Source: Myxococcales bacterium
Lineage (GTDB): Bacteria; Myxococcota_A; Polyangia; Haliangiales; Haliangiaceae
DNA length: 64,000 bases
Assembly (NCBI GenBank): GCA_016717005.1
Contig: JADJUF010000008.1
Coordinates: 449,501-513,500 of the forward strand
Direction: 5' to 3'
Below, one piece after another: positions 8,648-19,540 of the stretch (within the stretch, counting starts at the first letter, position 1; every line of letters starts with the position of its first letter). The notes beneath the pieces are model-generated. The model saw only the letters and a program-made list of their open reading frames with translations, was not told the DNA's origin and did no database searches. Made by a program: the position numbers and the translations under genes.

Positions 8648-11434
8648 ATGGAACCGCGGACCAATCCCAAACCCGCCGGCTCGGTGCCGGTCACTGCGTG
8701 GTACGCTGATCCGGTGGCGAGCGCCGAGACCGGGCCGACCCCGGAGATCGACGGCGATCTCTTCGGCGACGGCGAAGAGGAGCTGACCCAGGCGATCCCG
8801 GCGGTCTACGACCTCCGCAGCCGCTTCACCGGGCGCAAGGACGCCCTGACCGCGCTCGAGCGGCTGTTCACGGCGACGATCGCCGAGCGGACCCTCGGCT
8901 TCGCCGTGGTGATCGGCCAGCCCGGCATCGGCAAGAGCCGGCTGGTCAGCGAGCTGGCGCGGGTCGCGCGCGCGAAGGTGCCCGACGTGCGCGTGCTGGT
9001 CGGCGCCGCCGAGGACGGCGCCGGTCCGTTCCACGCGGTCGCGCGGCTGCTCGCGCAGCGGTTCGGCATCGCCCCCGGCACGATGATCGTCGAGGCCCGC
9101 GAGCGGGTCATCGCCGGCGTCGCCGACATCCTGCAGCCGGCCCGGGTCACCGAGGTCGCGCACCTGCTGGCGCACATGATGCGGGTGCCGTTCGACGACA
9201 GCCCGGTCGTGACGCCGCTGCTCGAGTCGCCGCAGCAGCTCGAGACCCGCACGTTCCTGGCCCTGCGCCGCTTCCTCGCCGCCGACGCCGAGCGCCGGCC
9301 GCTGGTGCTGGTGCTCGAGAACCTCGAGCTGTGCGGCGCCGAGACGATCAACCTCGTGAACTACCTCGCCGCCGGCCTGCAGTCCGAGCCGGTGCTGATG
9401 CTCACGACCGCGCAAGCGTCGCTGTACGATCTCCACCCGGGCTTCGGCGCCGGCGAGTTCGCGCCCGAGCGCATCGATCTGGGCGCGCTCGGCGCCGCCG
9501 ACTCCGACGATCTCCTGCGCGAGCTGCTCCGGCCGCTCGGCGCGGTGCCGGATCGCCTGCTGGCCCACGCGCGCTCGCTCGGCGGCTCGCCGCGGGCCTT
9601 GCAAGAGCTGGTGCGCCTGCTGCTCGAGTGCGAGTGCATCGCGCGCGGCCCCGGCGCGAGCTGGCGGCTCGACGCCGTGCGCCTGGCCGAGACCCAGCTG
9701 CCGCGCACGTACGAGCAGCTGGTGATGGCGCGGCTCGCGGTCATGGCGCCGGTCCACCGGCGCGTGCTCGAGATGGCCGCGACCGTCGGCGAGGTCTGCT
9801 GGATGGACGCGGTGCTCGCGCTCGAGCGCGGCGAGACCCTGCGCATCGACGACCCCGACGGCCCCACCCTCGCCCAGATCGCGTCGTCGGGCGATCACTC
9901 GCGCACCACGGTCGCCGCGGCGTTGACCAAGCTGGTCGAGCACGAGTGGCTGCTCGAGTCGGATCCGCCGACGATGTCGGGCGAGCGCGAGCTGCGGTTC
10001 GCGTACCCGATCCTCCACCAGCTGGTCAGCGGCGGCGTCGACGACGCCCGCCGCCGCCAGTACCACCGGCTGGCCGCGCAGTGGCTCGAGCTGCGGCCCG
10101 AGGGCCGCGGCCCGGCGGCGCAGGAGCACGTCGCGCGGCACCTCGAGCAGGCCGGCGAGCTGCGCGAGGCCGCCGGCCGCTACCGCCGCGCCGCCGAGGC
10201 CGCCCGCGGCGCCTACGACAACGATCGCGCGATCCGCCTCTACGATCGCGCGCTGGTGTGCGTCGGCGACACCGACCACGCGGCGCGCATCCACCTCTGG
10301 CACGACCTCGGGTCGGTCTACGAGCACATCGGCGACTTCGAGGCGGCGCTGGGCGCGTTCGAGCGCATGCTGCGGCTGTCGTGGGTCGGCGCGTCGAAGG
10401 CCAAGGCCGCGGTCGCGTTCAACAAGATGGGCCGGGTCTGGCGCCGCAAGGGCGACCTCAAGCTCAGCCTCGAGTACCTCGAGCGCGGCGCCGAGCTGTT
10501 CCGCGCCGCCGGCGACGCCCGCGGCATCGCCGGCTCGCTCGACGACGTCGGCAAGGCGCTCAACCTCCTGGGCCGCTACGACGAGGCGTTCGCCAAGATC
10601 ACCGAGGCCCTGGTCCGCCGCGGCAAGGGCGGCGACAAGCGCTCGATCGCCGCGTCGCTGTCGAACCTCGGCGTCGTGCAGCAGGCCCGCGGTGAGCACG
10701 AGGCCGCGTTCAACTGCCACCGCGAGGCGCTCGAGCTGCGCCGCGCCGCCGGCGATCGCTGGGGCGCGGTGGTGTCGCTCAACAACCTCGCGGTGCTCCA
10801 CTACACGCTCGGCGATCACGCCGACGCGCGCGCCGGCTGGACCGAGGCGCTGGCCGAGGCCGAGGCCATCGGCTCGCTGCCGATGGCGGCGATGGTGCTC
10901 ACCAACCTGGGCGAGGTCGCGATCGAGGAGAACAAGCTCGAGGAGGCGCGCAGCCGACTCGAGGACGCGCTCGAGATCGTCGAGGATCTCGAGGACCTCC
11001 AGCTCGAGAGCGAGTGCTGCCGCAACCTGGCCGTGCTCGAGAACCAGCTCGGCGCGATCGGCAAGGCCCGGGACTTCGCCGAGCGCGCGCTGGCCGTCGC
11101 CACCACCGCCGGGCTCAAGGAGCTCGAGGGCCAGGCCCTGCTGACCATCGGCCTGGTCCTGTCGACCAGCCTGTACGACGCCGAGCGCACGGAGATCATG
11201 GACGCGCCCGGCGAGCCGCCCGCGGAGGCCTACTTCCGGCGCGGGCTCGCGGTGCTGCGCGGCATCGGCCACGACGGCGCAACCGCGCGCGGCCTCGAGC
11301 TCTACGGCCGCTACAAGATCGAGAACGGCGAGCCCGACGCCGGCAAGGATCTGCTGCGCGAGGCGCTCGCGATCTACGCGCGGCTCGGCATGCGCCGCGG
11401 CGAGAAGGTCCAGCAGCAGCTTCAGGGTGTCTGA
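8648..11434 (+). CDS. AAA ATPase with tetratricopeptide repeats (STAND-like regulator)
   Basis: 928 residues from the ATG at 8648, with GGAGGAG about 14 bases upstream; a GTG about 22 codons in is an alternative. After an acidic lead the AAA_16-type NTPase begins with SRFTGRKDAL. Walker A is GQPGIGKSR at about 90-98; a LVLVLENLEL strand fits Walker B, with Glu-Asn in place of Asp-Asp. The helical arm follows to about residue 480. From about 490 to the end the protein is TPR, with at least eight recognisable units such as SLSNLGVVQQARGEHEAAF and FNKMGRVWRRKGDLKLSLEY. Such proteins act as signalling switches or scaffolds and are often fused to kinases or DNA-binding domains; none is present here. 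Confidence 0.85.
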   Translation: MEPRTNPKPAGSVPVTAWYADPVASAETGPTPEIDGDLFGDGEEELTQAIPAVYDLRSRFTGRKDALTALERLFTATIAERTLGFAVVIGQPGIGKSRLVSELARVARAKVPDVRVLVGAAEDGAGPFHAVARLLAQRFGIAPGTMIVEARERVIAGVADILQPARVTEVAHLLAHMMRVPFDDSPVVTPLLESPQQLETRTFLALRRFLAADAERRPLVLVLENLELCGAETINLVNYLAAGLQSEPVLMLTTAQASLYDLHPGFGAGEFAPERIDLGALGAADSDDLLRELLRPLGAVPDRLLAHARSLGGSPRALQELVRLLLECECIARGPGASWRLDAVRLAETQLPRTYEQLVMARLAVMAPVHRRVLEMAATVGEVCWMDAVLALERGETLRIDDPDGPTLAQIASSGDHSRTTVAAALTKLVEHEWLLESDPPTMSGERELRFAYPILHQLVSGGVDDARRRQYHRLAAQWLELRPEGRGPAAQEHVARHLEQAGELREAAGRYRRAAEAARGAYDNDRAIRLYDRALVCVGDTDHAARIHLWHDLGSVYEHIGDFEAALGAFERMLRLSWVGASKAKAAVAFNKMGRVWRRKGDLKLSLEYLERGAELFRAAGDARGIAGSLDDVGKALNLLGRYDEAFAKITEALVRRGKGGDKRSIAASLSNLGVVQQARGEHEAAFNCHREALELRRAAGDRWGAVVSLNNLAVLHYTLGDHADARAGWTEALAEAEAIGSLPMAAMVLTNLGEVAIEENKLEEARSRLEDALEIVEDLEDLQLESECCRNLAVLENQLGAIGKARDFAERALAVATTAGLKELEGQALLTIGLVLSTSLYDAERTEIMDAPGEPPAEAYFRRGLAVLRGIGHDGATARGLELYGRYKIENGEPDAGKDLLREALAIYARLGMRRGEKVQQQLQGV

Positions 11435-12737
<1,303 letters not shown>

Positions 12738-12852
12738 CCGCGCGAAGCTCCTGCGTGACTTGATCGACAACCGCTCGATCGGGCTGCCCCCCCCGGGAGG
12801 GCAAAAAAACAATACTACTTGTCCGCGCCGGGCGCTCTATTTCGACGCGCCT

Positions 12853-14172
12853 TTAGCGCAGCGTCGCGGCGAGCTCGGTCGCGCGCTGGCCCAGGGTCGG
12901 TAGCGGCTTCTGCTCCTTCTTGGGGAGGTCCGACTGGTCGCCCCAGTAGCCCAGCAGCTTGGCCTTGTCACCGCCCAGCGCCGCGATCCGCTCGACCTCG
13001 GCCTTGCCGCCCAGGCTCGCCAGCGCCTCGATCCCGATCCATCGCGCGACCCAGTTCGAGCTGGTCGTCAGCGCCTGCGCCGCCGCGATCAGGCCGTCGC
13101 GATCCCCGAGCTGGGCCAGGGGCGTCACCACCGCGCCCATCAGGATCTCCTTCTGGTAGCCGTCGCGGGTCGACAGCGAGCCGGCGACCTCGGTCAACGC
13201 CTTGGCGCCACCGCACCGGATGGCGTTATTTGCGCCGACCCAGCGGAACCGCGGATCGCGGTGGGCCTGGTTGACCATCGCCAGCAGCGGGTCGAGGCAG
13301 CCCGGCAGCCCGGCGGCGCGGATCAGCTCGACCGCGTCGTTCGCGATCCGGGCCGACTGGTTGTCGTCGCGCGCGATCGCGCCCAGGCGATCGAGGCTGG
13401 TCGCCAGCGCCGCCGGCGCCCCCACCGGGAACAGCCCCGCCGGATCGATGTAGACCTGGTAGAGCGCGTTGATCGCGCGCTCGGTCAGGGTCGAGTCGCC
13501 CCGGTCCATCACGGCGATCTCGACCACCAGCTTGACCGCGTCGGGCGAGCCCGACGCCGCCAGCCCCAGCAGCAGCTGATCGCCGATCTTGGGGCGGCGC
13601 CCGTCCTTGTCGGGCGCGGCGATGACCCGGTTCGCGACCGCGATCAAGCGCTCGCCGGCCTTGGGCCCGAGCGCCCGCATGATCGCCGCGCCGCGGAAGC
13701 GCCCGGTGGCCGCGCGGCCCTCGTAGTAGCCGCCGGTCAGCCAGTCGGTCAGGTAGCCGTCGATGACCGCCCGGGTCTCGTCGTCGGCCAGCGGCCGCAG
13801 CTCGAACAAGGCGTCCTTGCCGATCTCCTGGAGCGAGGTCGGCTGCGCCATCTCGCCCTCGATCCGCGCGATCGCCCACAGCCGCGGCGCCAGCTTGGCC
13901 AGCACCTGATCGCGCCGGGCCGGCGCCATCGCGTCGAACATCGCCTTGGCGTCCTGATCGTTGCCGCGCTTGTACAGGTTCTCGGCCGCGTGGGCCGACA
14001 GATCCGGATCGATCGAGCCGTTCTTCATCGTCGACTTCAGCTTGCTCAGCCCCTTCTTCGAGGTGAGCCACTTGTCGATGCTGGCGTGGTTGGTCTTCTC
14101 GCACGCCGCGCCCAGCGTCAGGGCCAGGACGACGAAGATGATCGCGACGGACTTCGGCACGGGCGTCAGCAT
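12853..14172 (-). CDS. HEAT-repeat-like lipoprotein
   Basis: 439 residues from the ATG at 14172. The lipoprotein signal is KSVAIIFVVLALTLGAAC, with the acylated Cys at about residue 24. The rest is alpha-helical with repeating helix pairs (KIGDQLLLGLAASGSPDAVK, RWIGIEALASLGGKAEVERI), the pattern of HEAT/ARM repeats, and ends in a Lys/Pro stretch. No catalytic motif. Likely a periplasm-facing scaffold. Its start lies only 30 bases from the divergent start of the OmpP1-like gene. Confidence 0.75.
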   Translation of the reverse strand: MLTPVPKSVAIIFVVLALTLGAACEKTNHASIDKWLTSKKGLSKLKSTMKNGSIDPDLSAHAAENLYKRGNDQDAKAMFDAMAPARRDQVLAKLAPRLWAIARIEGEMAQPTSLQEIGKDALFELRPLADDETRAVIDGYLTDWLTGGYYEGRAATGRFRGAAIMRALGPKAGERLIAVANRVIAAPDKDGRRPKIGDQLLLGLAASGSPDAVKLVVEIAVMDRGDSTLTERAINALYQVYIDPAGLFPVGAPAALATSLDRLGAIARDDNQSARIANDAVELIRAAGLPGCLDPLLAMVNQAHRDPRFRWVGANNAIRCGGAKALTEVAGSLSTRDGYQKEILMGAVVTPLAQLGDRDGLIAAAQALTTSSNWVARWIGIEALASLGGKAEVERIAALGGDKAKLLGYWGDQSDLPKKEQKPLPTLGQRATELAATLR

Positions 14173-14190
14173 ACCAGGCAGAGACGGTGC

Positions 14191-14196
14191 TACCGT
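14191..14196 (+). promoter_or_regulatory. -10 box placed for a leaderless transcript
   Basis: TACCGT preceded by TGC, ending 6 bases before the GTG start at 14203. No Shine-Dalgarno lies between. Confidence 0.4.
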
Positions 14197-14202
14197 GCCG
14201 CG

Positions 14203-15639
14203 GTGCGCCGATCGCCCTGCACTGCCGTCGCGGTCGTCGCGGCCCTGGCGTCCGCGGCGGGCCCGGTCCGCGCGTCGCCGGCCGACGATCCCGCCACCGA
14301 CGGCGCGGTGTTCGCCGGCGTCACCGGCGCCGATCCGGCCAACGCCACGACCAACCCGGCGGCGCTCTTGCGGCTGGTGCCGGGCGTGCATGTGTTCACG
14401 ATCGCGACCGGCAGCTACGAGCGCGTCAAGGTCGATCAGCGGACGATCGATCCGGACACCGGCGCCGTCGGCGCGGGGCCCAGCCTCACCGACGCGGTCT
14501 TCGGCGGCGGCGTCACCGCCGGGTTCGCGGTCGCGTCGCCGCGGCGCATGGTCGCGGTGCTGGCGTCGGTGCGCCCGCCCGACGAGACCATCGACGACCC
14601 GGCGGTCGGCTACCACACCCGCGGCAGCCGCACGCGGCGGATCGACTGGGCGACCCTGGCCGGCGGCTTCAGCATCACCAGCCGCCTGTACCTCGGCCTG
14701 GCCGGCACGCTCGCCGATCGTCACCACGTGCTCGCGTTCGCGCGCGACACCGCGCTCGACGCCGGCCGCGATCCGACCCGAGGCCTCGGCAGCGACTGCG
14801 GCGGCGCCCCGTGCGGGCTCGGCGACCCGGCGGCGCGGGAGCTGTGGCGCATCGACGTCGAGCCCTCGTCGCTGCCGACCACCGACAACCTCATGTACAC
14901 GGTCGGCGTCCTGGCGAAGCTGCCCGGCGGCATCTGGCTGGGGCTGGCGGCCGAGCGCCCGTGGCAGCTCGGCCGCTTCACGATGACCGGCGACGTGACG
15001 ATCGTGCGGGCCCCGCGCGACGGCGGCGGCACGCTCCGCGGCGACGCGGTCGTGTACCAGCACCTGCCTGAGGTCATCCGGTTCGGCGGGCGCGGCCCGC
15101 TCACGCGCACCTGGGAGGTCACCGGCGAGCTGCGGTGGCGCCGCCTGGCCCGGGTCGATCCGGTCGACGTGCGCGTCTTCGGCGCCGATCTCGCGGGCAC
15201 CGACGTGCCCGAGCTGACGCTGCGGCCGTCGGGCCTCACCGACGCGGTCGCGATCCAGGCCGGCGTCGAGCAGCTCGATCGCGGTCAGACCTGGCGGGCC
15301 GGCGCCCGGCTCGGCCTCGACACCGGCGCGGTCAGCGCCGATCACCTGTCGCCGCGGGCGCCGTGGGGCCGCCAGGTCACCGCCGCCGCGGGCCTGCAGG
15401 TCCGGCTCGCGCGGTGGACGCTGCAGCTCGGGTACCGCGTCGATCTGCAGCTGCCGACCTCGACCGGCGCCAGCGCGTTCGATCCGCTCGACCGGATCGC
15501 GTGCGCCGAGGCCGACTACGACTACGACCTGCCGGCGTGCGCGACCGTGCGCGCCGGCTACGGCACGACCACCGCCGCCGGCGACTACAGCCGCCAGACC
15601 CACACGCTCCGGCTCGCGCTCGGGTTCGTGCTGCCGTGA
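14203..15639 (+). CDS. Outer-membrane protein, OmpP1/FadL-like
   Basis: 478 residues from the GTG at 14203. Signal peptide with core VAVVAALASAAG and cleavage near VRASP. The mature start contains ANATTNPAALLRLVPGVHV, which resembles the N-terminal NPA element of OMPP1/FadL/TodX hydrophobic-substrate channels. Alternating Gly/aromatic strands fill the rest, ending HTLRLALGFVLP, a plausible beta-signal. Family members pass hydrophobic compounds through the outer membrane; the substrate is unknown here. Its stop overlaps the start of the dehydrogenase-like gene by GTGA, so the two are coupled. Confidence 0.75.
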   Translation: MRRSPCTAVAVVAALASAAGPVRASPADDPATDGAVFAGVTGADPANATTNPAALLRLVPGVHVFTIATGSYERVKVDQRTIDPDTGAVGAGPSLTDAVFGGGVTAGFAVASPRRMVAVLASVRPPDETIDDPAVGYHTRGSRTRRIDWATLAGGFSITSRLYLGLAGTLADRHHVLAFARDTALDAGRDPTRGLGSDCGGAPCGLGDPAARELWRIDVEPSSLPTTDNLMYTVGVLAKLPGGIWLGLAAERPWQLGRFTMTGDVTIVRAPRDGGGTLRGDAVVYQHLPEVIRFGGRGPLTRTWEVTGELRWRRLARVDPVDVRVFGADLAGTDVPELTLRPSGLTDAVAIQAGVEQLDRGQTWRAGARLGLDTGAVSADHLSPRAPWGRQVTAAAGLQVRLARWTLQLGYRVDLQLPTSTGASAFDPLDRIACAEADYDYDLPACATVRAGYGTTTAAGDYSRQTHTLRLALGFVLP

Positions 15640-16724
15640 TCGTGATCTACGGCGCCAGCGGGGCCATCGGTCACCGCATCGCCGCGGCGCTGGTCGATCG
15701 CGGCGCCGAGGTCCGGCTCGCCGGGCGCGATCGCGTGCGGCTGCTCGGCGTCGCCGACGAGCTGGGGCTGGTGCCGGCCGACGTGTGCGCGGCGCCGATC
15801 CACGATCCGGCGGCGCTGGCGCGGGCGTTCGCCGACGCGACCTGCGTCGTCAGCGCGGCCGGGCCCTACGGTCGGGTCGGCGCCGCGGTCGCGGCCGCGG
15901 CGCTGGCGGCCGACGCCCACTACCTCGATCTCGCGATCGAGCCCGGGTTCGTGCGGACGCTCTACGAGGAGCACGAGTCCGAGGCCCGCCGCCGCGCGCG
16001 GTGCGTCGTCAGCGGCCTCGGCACGCTCGGCGCGCTCGGCGACTGGGCCGCCGACGCCGCCGCCGGCGCGCTGCCGGCGGCGCCCGACGACGACGCGCCC
16101 CTCGACGAGATCGAGATCGCGTACGCGTTCGACGGCGCGCGGTTCGCCACCGGCATGGCCCGGTCGCTGGTAGCGACGCTGGCGGGGCCGGCGCTGGCGT
16201 GGCGGCGCGGCCGCTGGGATCAGATCGACCCCACCAGCCGCGGCCGCACGATCGATTTCGGCGAGCTGGGGGCACGCCGCGCCCGCGCGCTGGCGACGAC
16301 CGAGGCCGTGACCGTGCCGCGGCGGTGGGCGGTCCGGCAGCTCGACACGTTCGTCGCGCCGACCGGCGCGCCCTGGCTCGATCGCGCGATCGGCGCCGCG
16401 GCGCCGCTCTTGCGCTGGCTGCCGGGCGCGGCCGCGACCGTCGAGGCGCTGATCGATCCCGGGCGCGCGCCCGCCGACGCCGCCGACGCCGCGGCGCGGT
16501 TCGCCGTGGTCGCGCGGGCCCGGCGCGGCGACGCCCAGGCGACGGTCGCGGTGAGCGGCGCCGACGTCTACGCGACCTCGGCCGCGATCGTCAGCCGGCT
16601 CGCCCACGCGCTCGCGACCGGCGCGCTCGATGGCGGCGGCGTGCTGACGCCCAGCCAGCTGCTCGCCGGCGAGCGCGCGCTCGGCGCCACGCCCGATCTC
16701 GTGATCACCCGCGTCGGGCCGTGA
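15636..16724 (+). CDS. Saccharopine dehydrogenase-like NAD(P)-binding protein
   Basis: 362 residues from the GTG at 15636, overlapping the previous stop (GTGA). The N-terminus VIVIYGASGAIGHRIAAAL is a Rossmann GxSGxxG fold, followed by VRLAGRD, VSAAGPYG and AHYLDLAIE, the signature series of the saccharopine dehydrogenase / trans-acting enoyl reductase family. These proteins reduce or rearrange bound substrates in lysine, lipid or polyketide metabolism. Coupling to an OmpP1-like gene favours a lipid-like substrate, which is inference. The C-terminal 200 residues are poorly conserved. Confidence 0.82.
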   Translation: MIVIYGASGAIGHRIAAALVDRGAEVRLAGRDRVRLLGVADELGLVPADVCAAPIHDPAALARAFADATCVVSAAGPYGRVGAAVAAAALAADAHYLDLAIEPGFVRTLYEEHESEARRRARCVVSGLGTLGALGDWAADAAAGALPAAPDDDAPLDEIEIAYAFDGARFATGMARSLVATLAGPALAWRRGRWDQIDPTSRGRTIDFGELGARRARALATTEAVTVPRRWAVRQLDTFVAPTGAPWLDRAIGAAAPLLRWLPGAAATVEALIDPGRAPADAADAAARFAVVARARRGDAQATVAVSGADVYATSAAIVSRLAHALATGALDGGGVLTPSQLLAGERALGATPDLVITRVGP

Positions 16725-16780
16725 CGCGCGCGCGCCGCTCGATTCTCGCGCGCGGGCGATGCGAACCTGCCGGACCCTGG

Positions 16781-16786
16781 TAGAAC
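16781..16786 (+). promoter_or_regulatory. -10 box placed for a leaderless transcript
   Basis: TAGAAC preceded by TGG, ending 6 bases before the ATG at 16793. No ribosome site is present. Confidence 0.4.
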
Positions 16787-16792
16787 CGTGCG

Positions 16793-18202
16793 ATGGCATC
16801 GGTTCCGGCTGGCGTGACCCTCGAGGCCGAAGGCACGATCGGCCGGCTCGCGGTGCGCCGCTGGCGGCTCGGCAACGGCCTCGGCGTGGTGTGCGCGGTC
16901 GACCCGAGCGCGCCGATCGTGTCGTACCAGACCTGGTTCCGCGTCGGCTCGCGCCACGAGGAGCCCGGCAAGACCGGCCTCGCGCACCTGTTCGAGCACC
17001 TGATGTTCAGCCAGACCGAGCGGCTCGGGCCCGGCGAGTTCGACCGCGTGGTCGAGGCCACCGGCGGCGAGTCGAACGCCGCCACCTGGGTCGACTGGAC
17101 CCACTACCGGCTGAGCCTCCCGGCCCACGAGCTGCCGCTGGCGATCGAGCTCGAGAGCGATCGCATGCACCGGCTGGTGCTCGAGCCCGCGACGATCGAG
17201 CCCGAGCGCGACGTCGTCACCAACGAGCGCCGCGAGCGGGTCGAGGACGACGTCGACGGCTGGCTCGACGAGCAGCTGATGGCCACCGCCTTCGACGTCC
17301 ACCCGTACCGCTGGCCGACGATCGGCTGGATGGCCGACATCCGCGCGGTCACCGTCGATGACATCCGCGCGTTCTACCGGACCTGGTACGCGCCCAACAA
17401 CGCCACCCTGGTCGTGGTCGGCGCCGTCGACGAGCACGACCTCCTGACCCGGATCGAGGCCGCCTACGGCCAGCTCGCGCCGGCCGCGCTGCCGCCAGCG
17501 CGCGAGGTCGTCGAGCCGCCGCCGACCGAGGCGCGCCAGAAGATCGCGCCGCGACCGATCGCCAGCGATCGCGTGCTCCTGGGCTGGCGCGCGGTTGGCC
17601 AGGCCCACCCCGACTGGGCGCCGCTCGAGCTGACGACGACGCTGCTGGCCGGCAGCCCGTCGGCGCGGCTGCACCGCCGGCTGGTGATCGAGCGCGAGCT
17701 GGTCTCGACCGTCGACATCCAGCTGACGCCGTTCCGCGATCCATCGCTGTACCGGGTCGCGATGACCTGCACCCGCGGGCACCGCGCCGCCGAGGCGATC
17801 GCCGAGCTCGACCTGGTCCTGGCCGAGGTCGCGGCCGAGGGCGTCACCGCCGCCGAGCTGGCCAAGGCGAAGAACCTCACCGAGACCGACTTCTGGGCCC
17901 AGCTGGTCGACGCCGACGGCAAGGCCGAGGCCCTCGGCCACCACGAGACCGCGCTCGGTGACTTCCGGTCGCTGGCCGAGCTCGGCGAGCGCCTGGCGGC
18001 GGTCACGCTCGACGACGTGACCCGCGTGATCCGGACGTACCTGGTGCCGACCGCCCGCACGGTCGTGATCGCGGAGCCCGACGGCGACGGCGACGACGAC
18101 GGCGACGGCGACGACGACGGCGACGGTGACGACGACCTCGGCGACGACGACGATCGCGGCGATGACGACGACGGCCACGACGACGATGGCGGTGCCGCGT
18201 GA
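16793..18202 (+). CDS. M16 zinc peptidase, catalytic subunit, with Asp-rich tail
   Basis: 469 residues. The inverted zinc motif HxxEH is HLFEH at 65-69, within GKTGLAHLFEHLMF, and the downstream glutamate helix ERDVVTNERRERVEDD is present, so the protein should be an active M16 (pitrilysin/processing-peptidase-like) metallopeptidase. No signal peptide is evident, hence cytoplasmic or exported by another route. The last 40 residues are almost only Asp and Gly (GDGDDDGDG units) plus one His, unlike usual M16 ends; the stretch could bind Ca or Zn. Followed by a non-catalytic M16 partner whose GTG overlaps this stop. Confidence 0.93.
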   Translation: MASVPAGVTLEAEGTIGRLAVRRWRLGNGLGVVCAVDPSAPIVSYQTWFRVGSRHEEPGKTGLAHLFEHLMFSQTERLGPGEFDRVVEATGGESNAATWVDWTHYRLSLPAHELPLAIELESDRMHRLVLEPATIEPERDVVTNERRERVEDDVDGWLDEQLMATAFDVHPYRWPTIGWMADIRAVTVDDIRAFYRTWYAPNNATLVVVGAVDEHDLLTRIEAAYGQLAPAALPPAREVVEPPPTEARQKIAPRPIASDRVLLGWRAVGQAHPDWAPLELTTTLLAGSPSARLHRRLVIERELVSTVDIQLTPFRDPSLYRVAMTCTRGHRAAEAIAELDLVLAEVAAEGVTAAELAKAKNLTETDFWAQLVDADGKAEALGHHETALGDFRSLAELGERLAAVTLDDVTRVIRTYLVPTARTVVIAEPDGDGDDDGDGDDDGDGDDDLGDDDDRGDDDDGHDDDGGAA

Positions 18203-19494
18203 TCGACGCCATCGCCGGCACCCGGGTCGTGACCGCCGCCGCCAGCGACGCGCCGCTGGTCTGGATCGACGTCGCGATCGCGGGCGGCGCCTCGGCCGAT
18301 CCGGTCGGCCTCGAGGGCCTGCACCGCCACGCCGCGCTCCTGGCCCGGCGCGGCGCCGGCGCGCGCGATCGCGCGGCCTTCGACGACGCCCTCGACAGCC
18401 TCGGCGCCGCGATCGAGGTCTCGATCGGGCGCGACGCGGTGACGCTGTCGGCGCTGTGCCTGACCCGCAACCTCGAGCCGGTCGTCGCGCTGATGGCCGA
18501 CGTGCTGGCCGCGCCGCGGTTCGCCGACGACGAGCACGCGCGCCTGATGCGCGAGACCCCGCAGGTGCTCGACGAGGTCCGCGACGACGACGGCGCGCTC
18601 GCGACCCGCTGGTTCGATCACGAGGTCTGTCCCGGCCACCCCTACGCCCGGACCGCGCTCGGCACCGAGGCGTCGCTGGCCGCGCTCGGTCGCGCCGCGG
18701 CCCAGGCGCTGTGGCGGCGCGAGGTGGTCGCGGCCAACCTGATCATCGGCATCGCCGGCGACGTCGATGGCGTCACCGCCCAGCGCATCGCGGCCCAGCT
18801 GGTCGCCGGGCTGCCGGCCCAGCCGGCGCCGACGCCGATCGCGTTCACCGCCGGCACCGGCGGCCGGGAGCCGCGCCTGATCGTCGTCGACAAGGCCGAT
18901 CGCACCCAGGCCCAGCTGCGCTTCGGCCACCTCGGCCCGCGGTTCGGCGACGACGACACCGCGGCGATGCTCGCGCTCGAGACCGGCTTCGGCGGCATGT
19001 TCTCCGCCCGGCTCATGCAAGAGATCCGCGTCAAGCGCGGCTGGAGCTACGGCGCCGGCTGCGCGCTGCGGCGCTCGCGTCAGCCGCACTGGTTCGAGCT
19101 GTGGATGGCCACCGGGATCGACGTCGCCGGCCCGGCCTGCCGCCTCACCCACGATCTGTTCGCGGCCCTGGCCGAGGACGGCCTGACCGAGGCCGAGCTC
19201 GCCCTCGCGCGCTCGTACCTGGTCGGCTCGCTGCCGTTCCACCTCGCGACCGCGCGCCAGCGCATGCAGCTCGCGATGCGCGACGCGCTGTTCGGCCTGC
19301 CGGTCGGCTACACCGCCGAGCTGCCGGCCCGGGTCGCGCAGCTCTCGGTCGACGAGGTCCGCGCCGCCGCCCGTCGCCACCTGCACCCCGAGCGCCTGGT
19401 CACGGTCGCCGTCACGACCGCCGCGACCGCCCGCGCGGGCCTGGTCGCCGCGGCCATCGGCGCGCCGCGCGAGGTCGAGTTCGACGCGTACTGA
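18199..19494 (+). CDS. M16 peptidase-like subunit without zinc motif
   Basis: 431 residues from the GTG at 18199 (GTGA overlap with the catalytic gene). Same fold: LVWIDVAIAGGASADPVGLEGLHRHA aligns with the N-terminal HxxEH region, but the motif is replaced (GLHRHAALL), so it cannot bind zinc in the normal way. The C-terminal RGWSYGAGCALRR and YLVGSLPFHLATARQRM segments are typical of the partner subunit that completes the substrate cavity in heterodimeric M16 enzymes. Expected to form a heterodimer with the upstream product. Confidence 0.92.
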   Translation: MIDAIAGTRVVTAAASDAPLVWIDVAIAGGASADPVGLEGLHRHAALLARRGAGARDRAAFDDALDSLGAAIEVSIGRDAVTLSALCLTRNLEPVVALMADVLAAPRFADDEHARLMRETPQVLDEVRDDDGALATRWFDHEVCPGHPYARTALGTEASLAALGRAAAQALWRREVVAANLIIGIAGDVDGVTAQRIAAQLVAGLPAQPAPTPIAFTAGTGGREPRLIVVDKADRTQAQLRFGHLGPRFGDDDTAAMLALETGFGGMFSARLMQEIRVKRGWSYGAGCALRRSRQPHWFELWMATGIDVAGPACRLTHDLFAALAEDGLTEAELALARSYLVGSLPFHLATARQRMQLAMRDALFGLPVGYTAELPARVAQLSVDEVRAAARRHLHPERLVTVAVTTAATARAGLVAAAIGAPREVEFDAY

Positions 19495-19527
19495 GATCGC
19501 CGGCCCCACGGCCGGGCCCGCCCGCGA

Positions 19528-19533
19528 TACGAT
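19528..19533 (+). promoter_or_regulatory. -10 box placed for a leaderless transcript
   Basis: TACGAT followed by seven bases and the ATG at 19541. This favours 19541 over the in-frame ATG at 19532, which lies inside the box. Confidence 0.4.
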
Positions 19534-19540
19534 GGGGGCC

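Noticed and set aside
12781..12820. C run, GGGAGGGC and A run upstream of the FHA gene as a terminator
   Set aside because: The T run precedes the hairpin on the minus strand and an A run follows it on the plus strand, so neither direction gives an intrinsic terminator.
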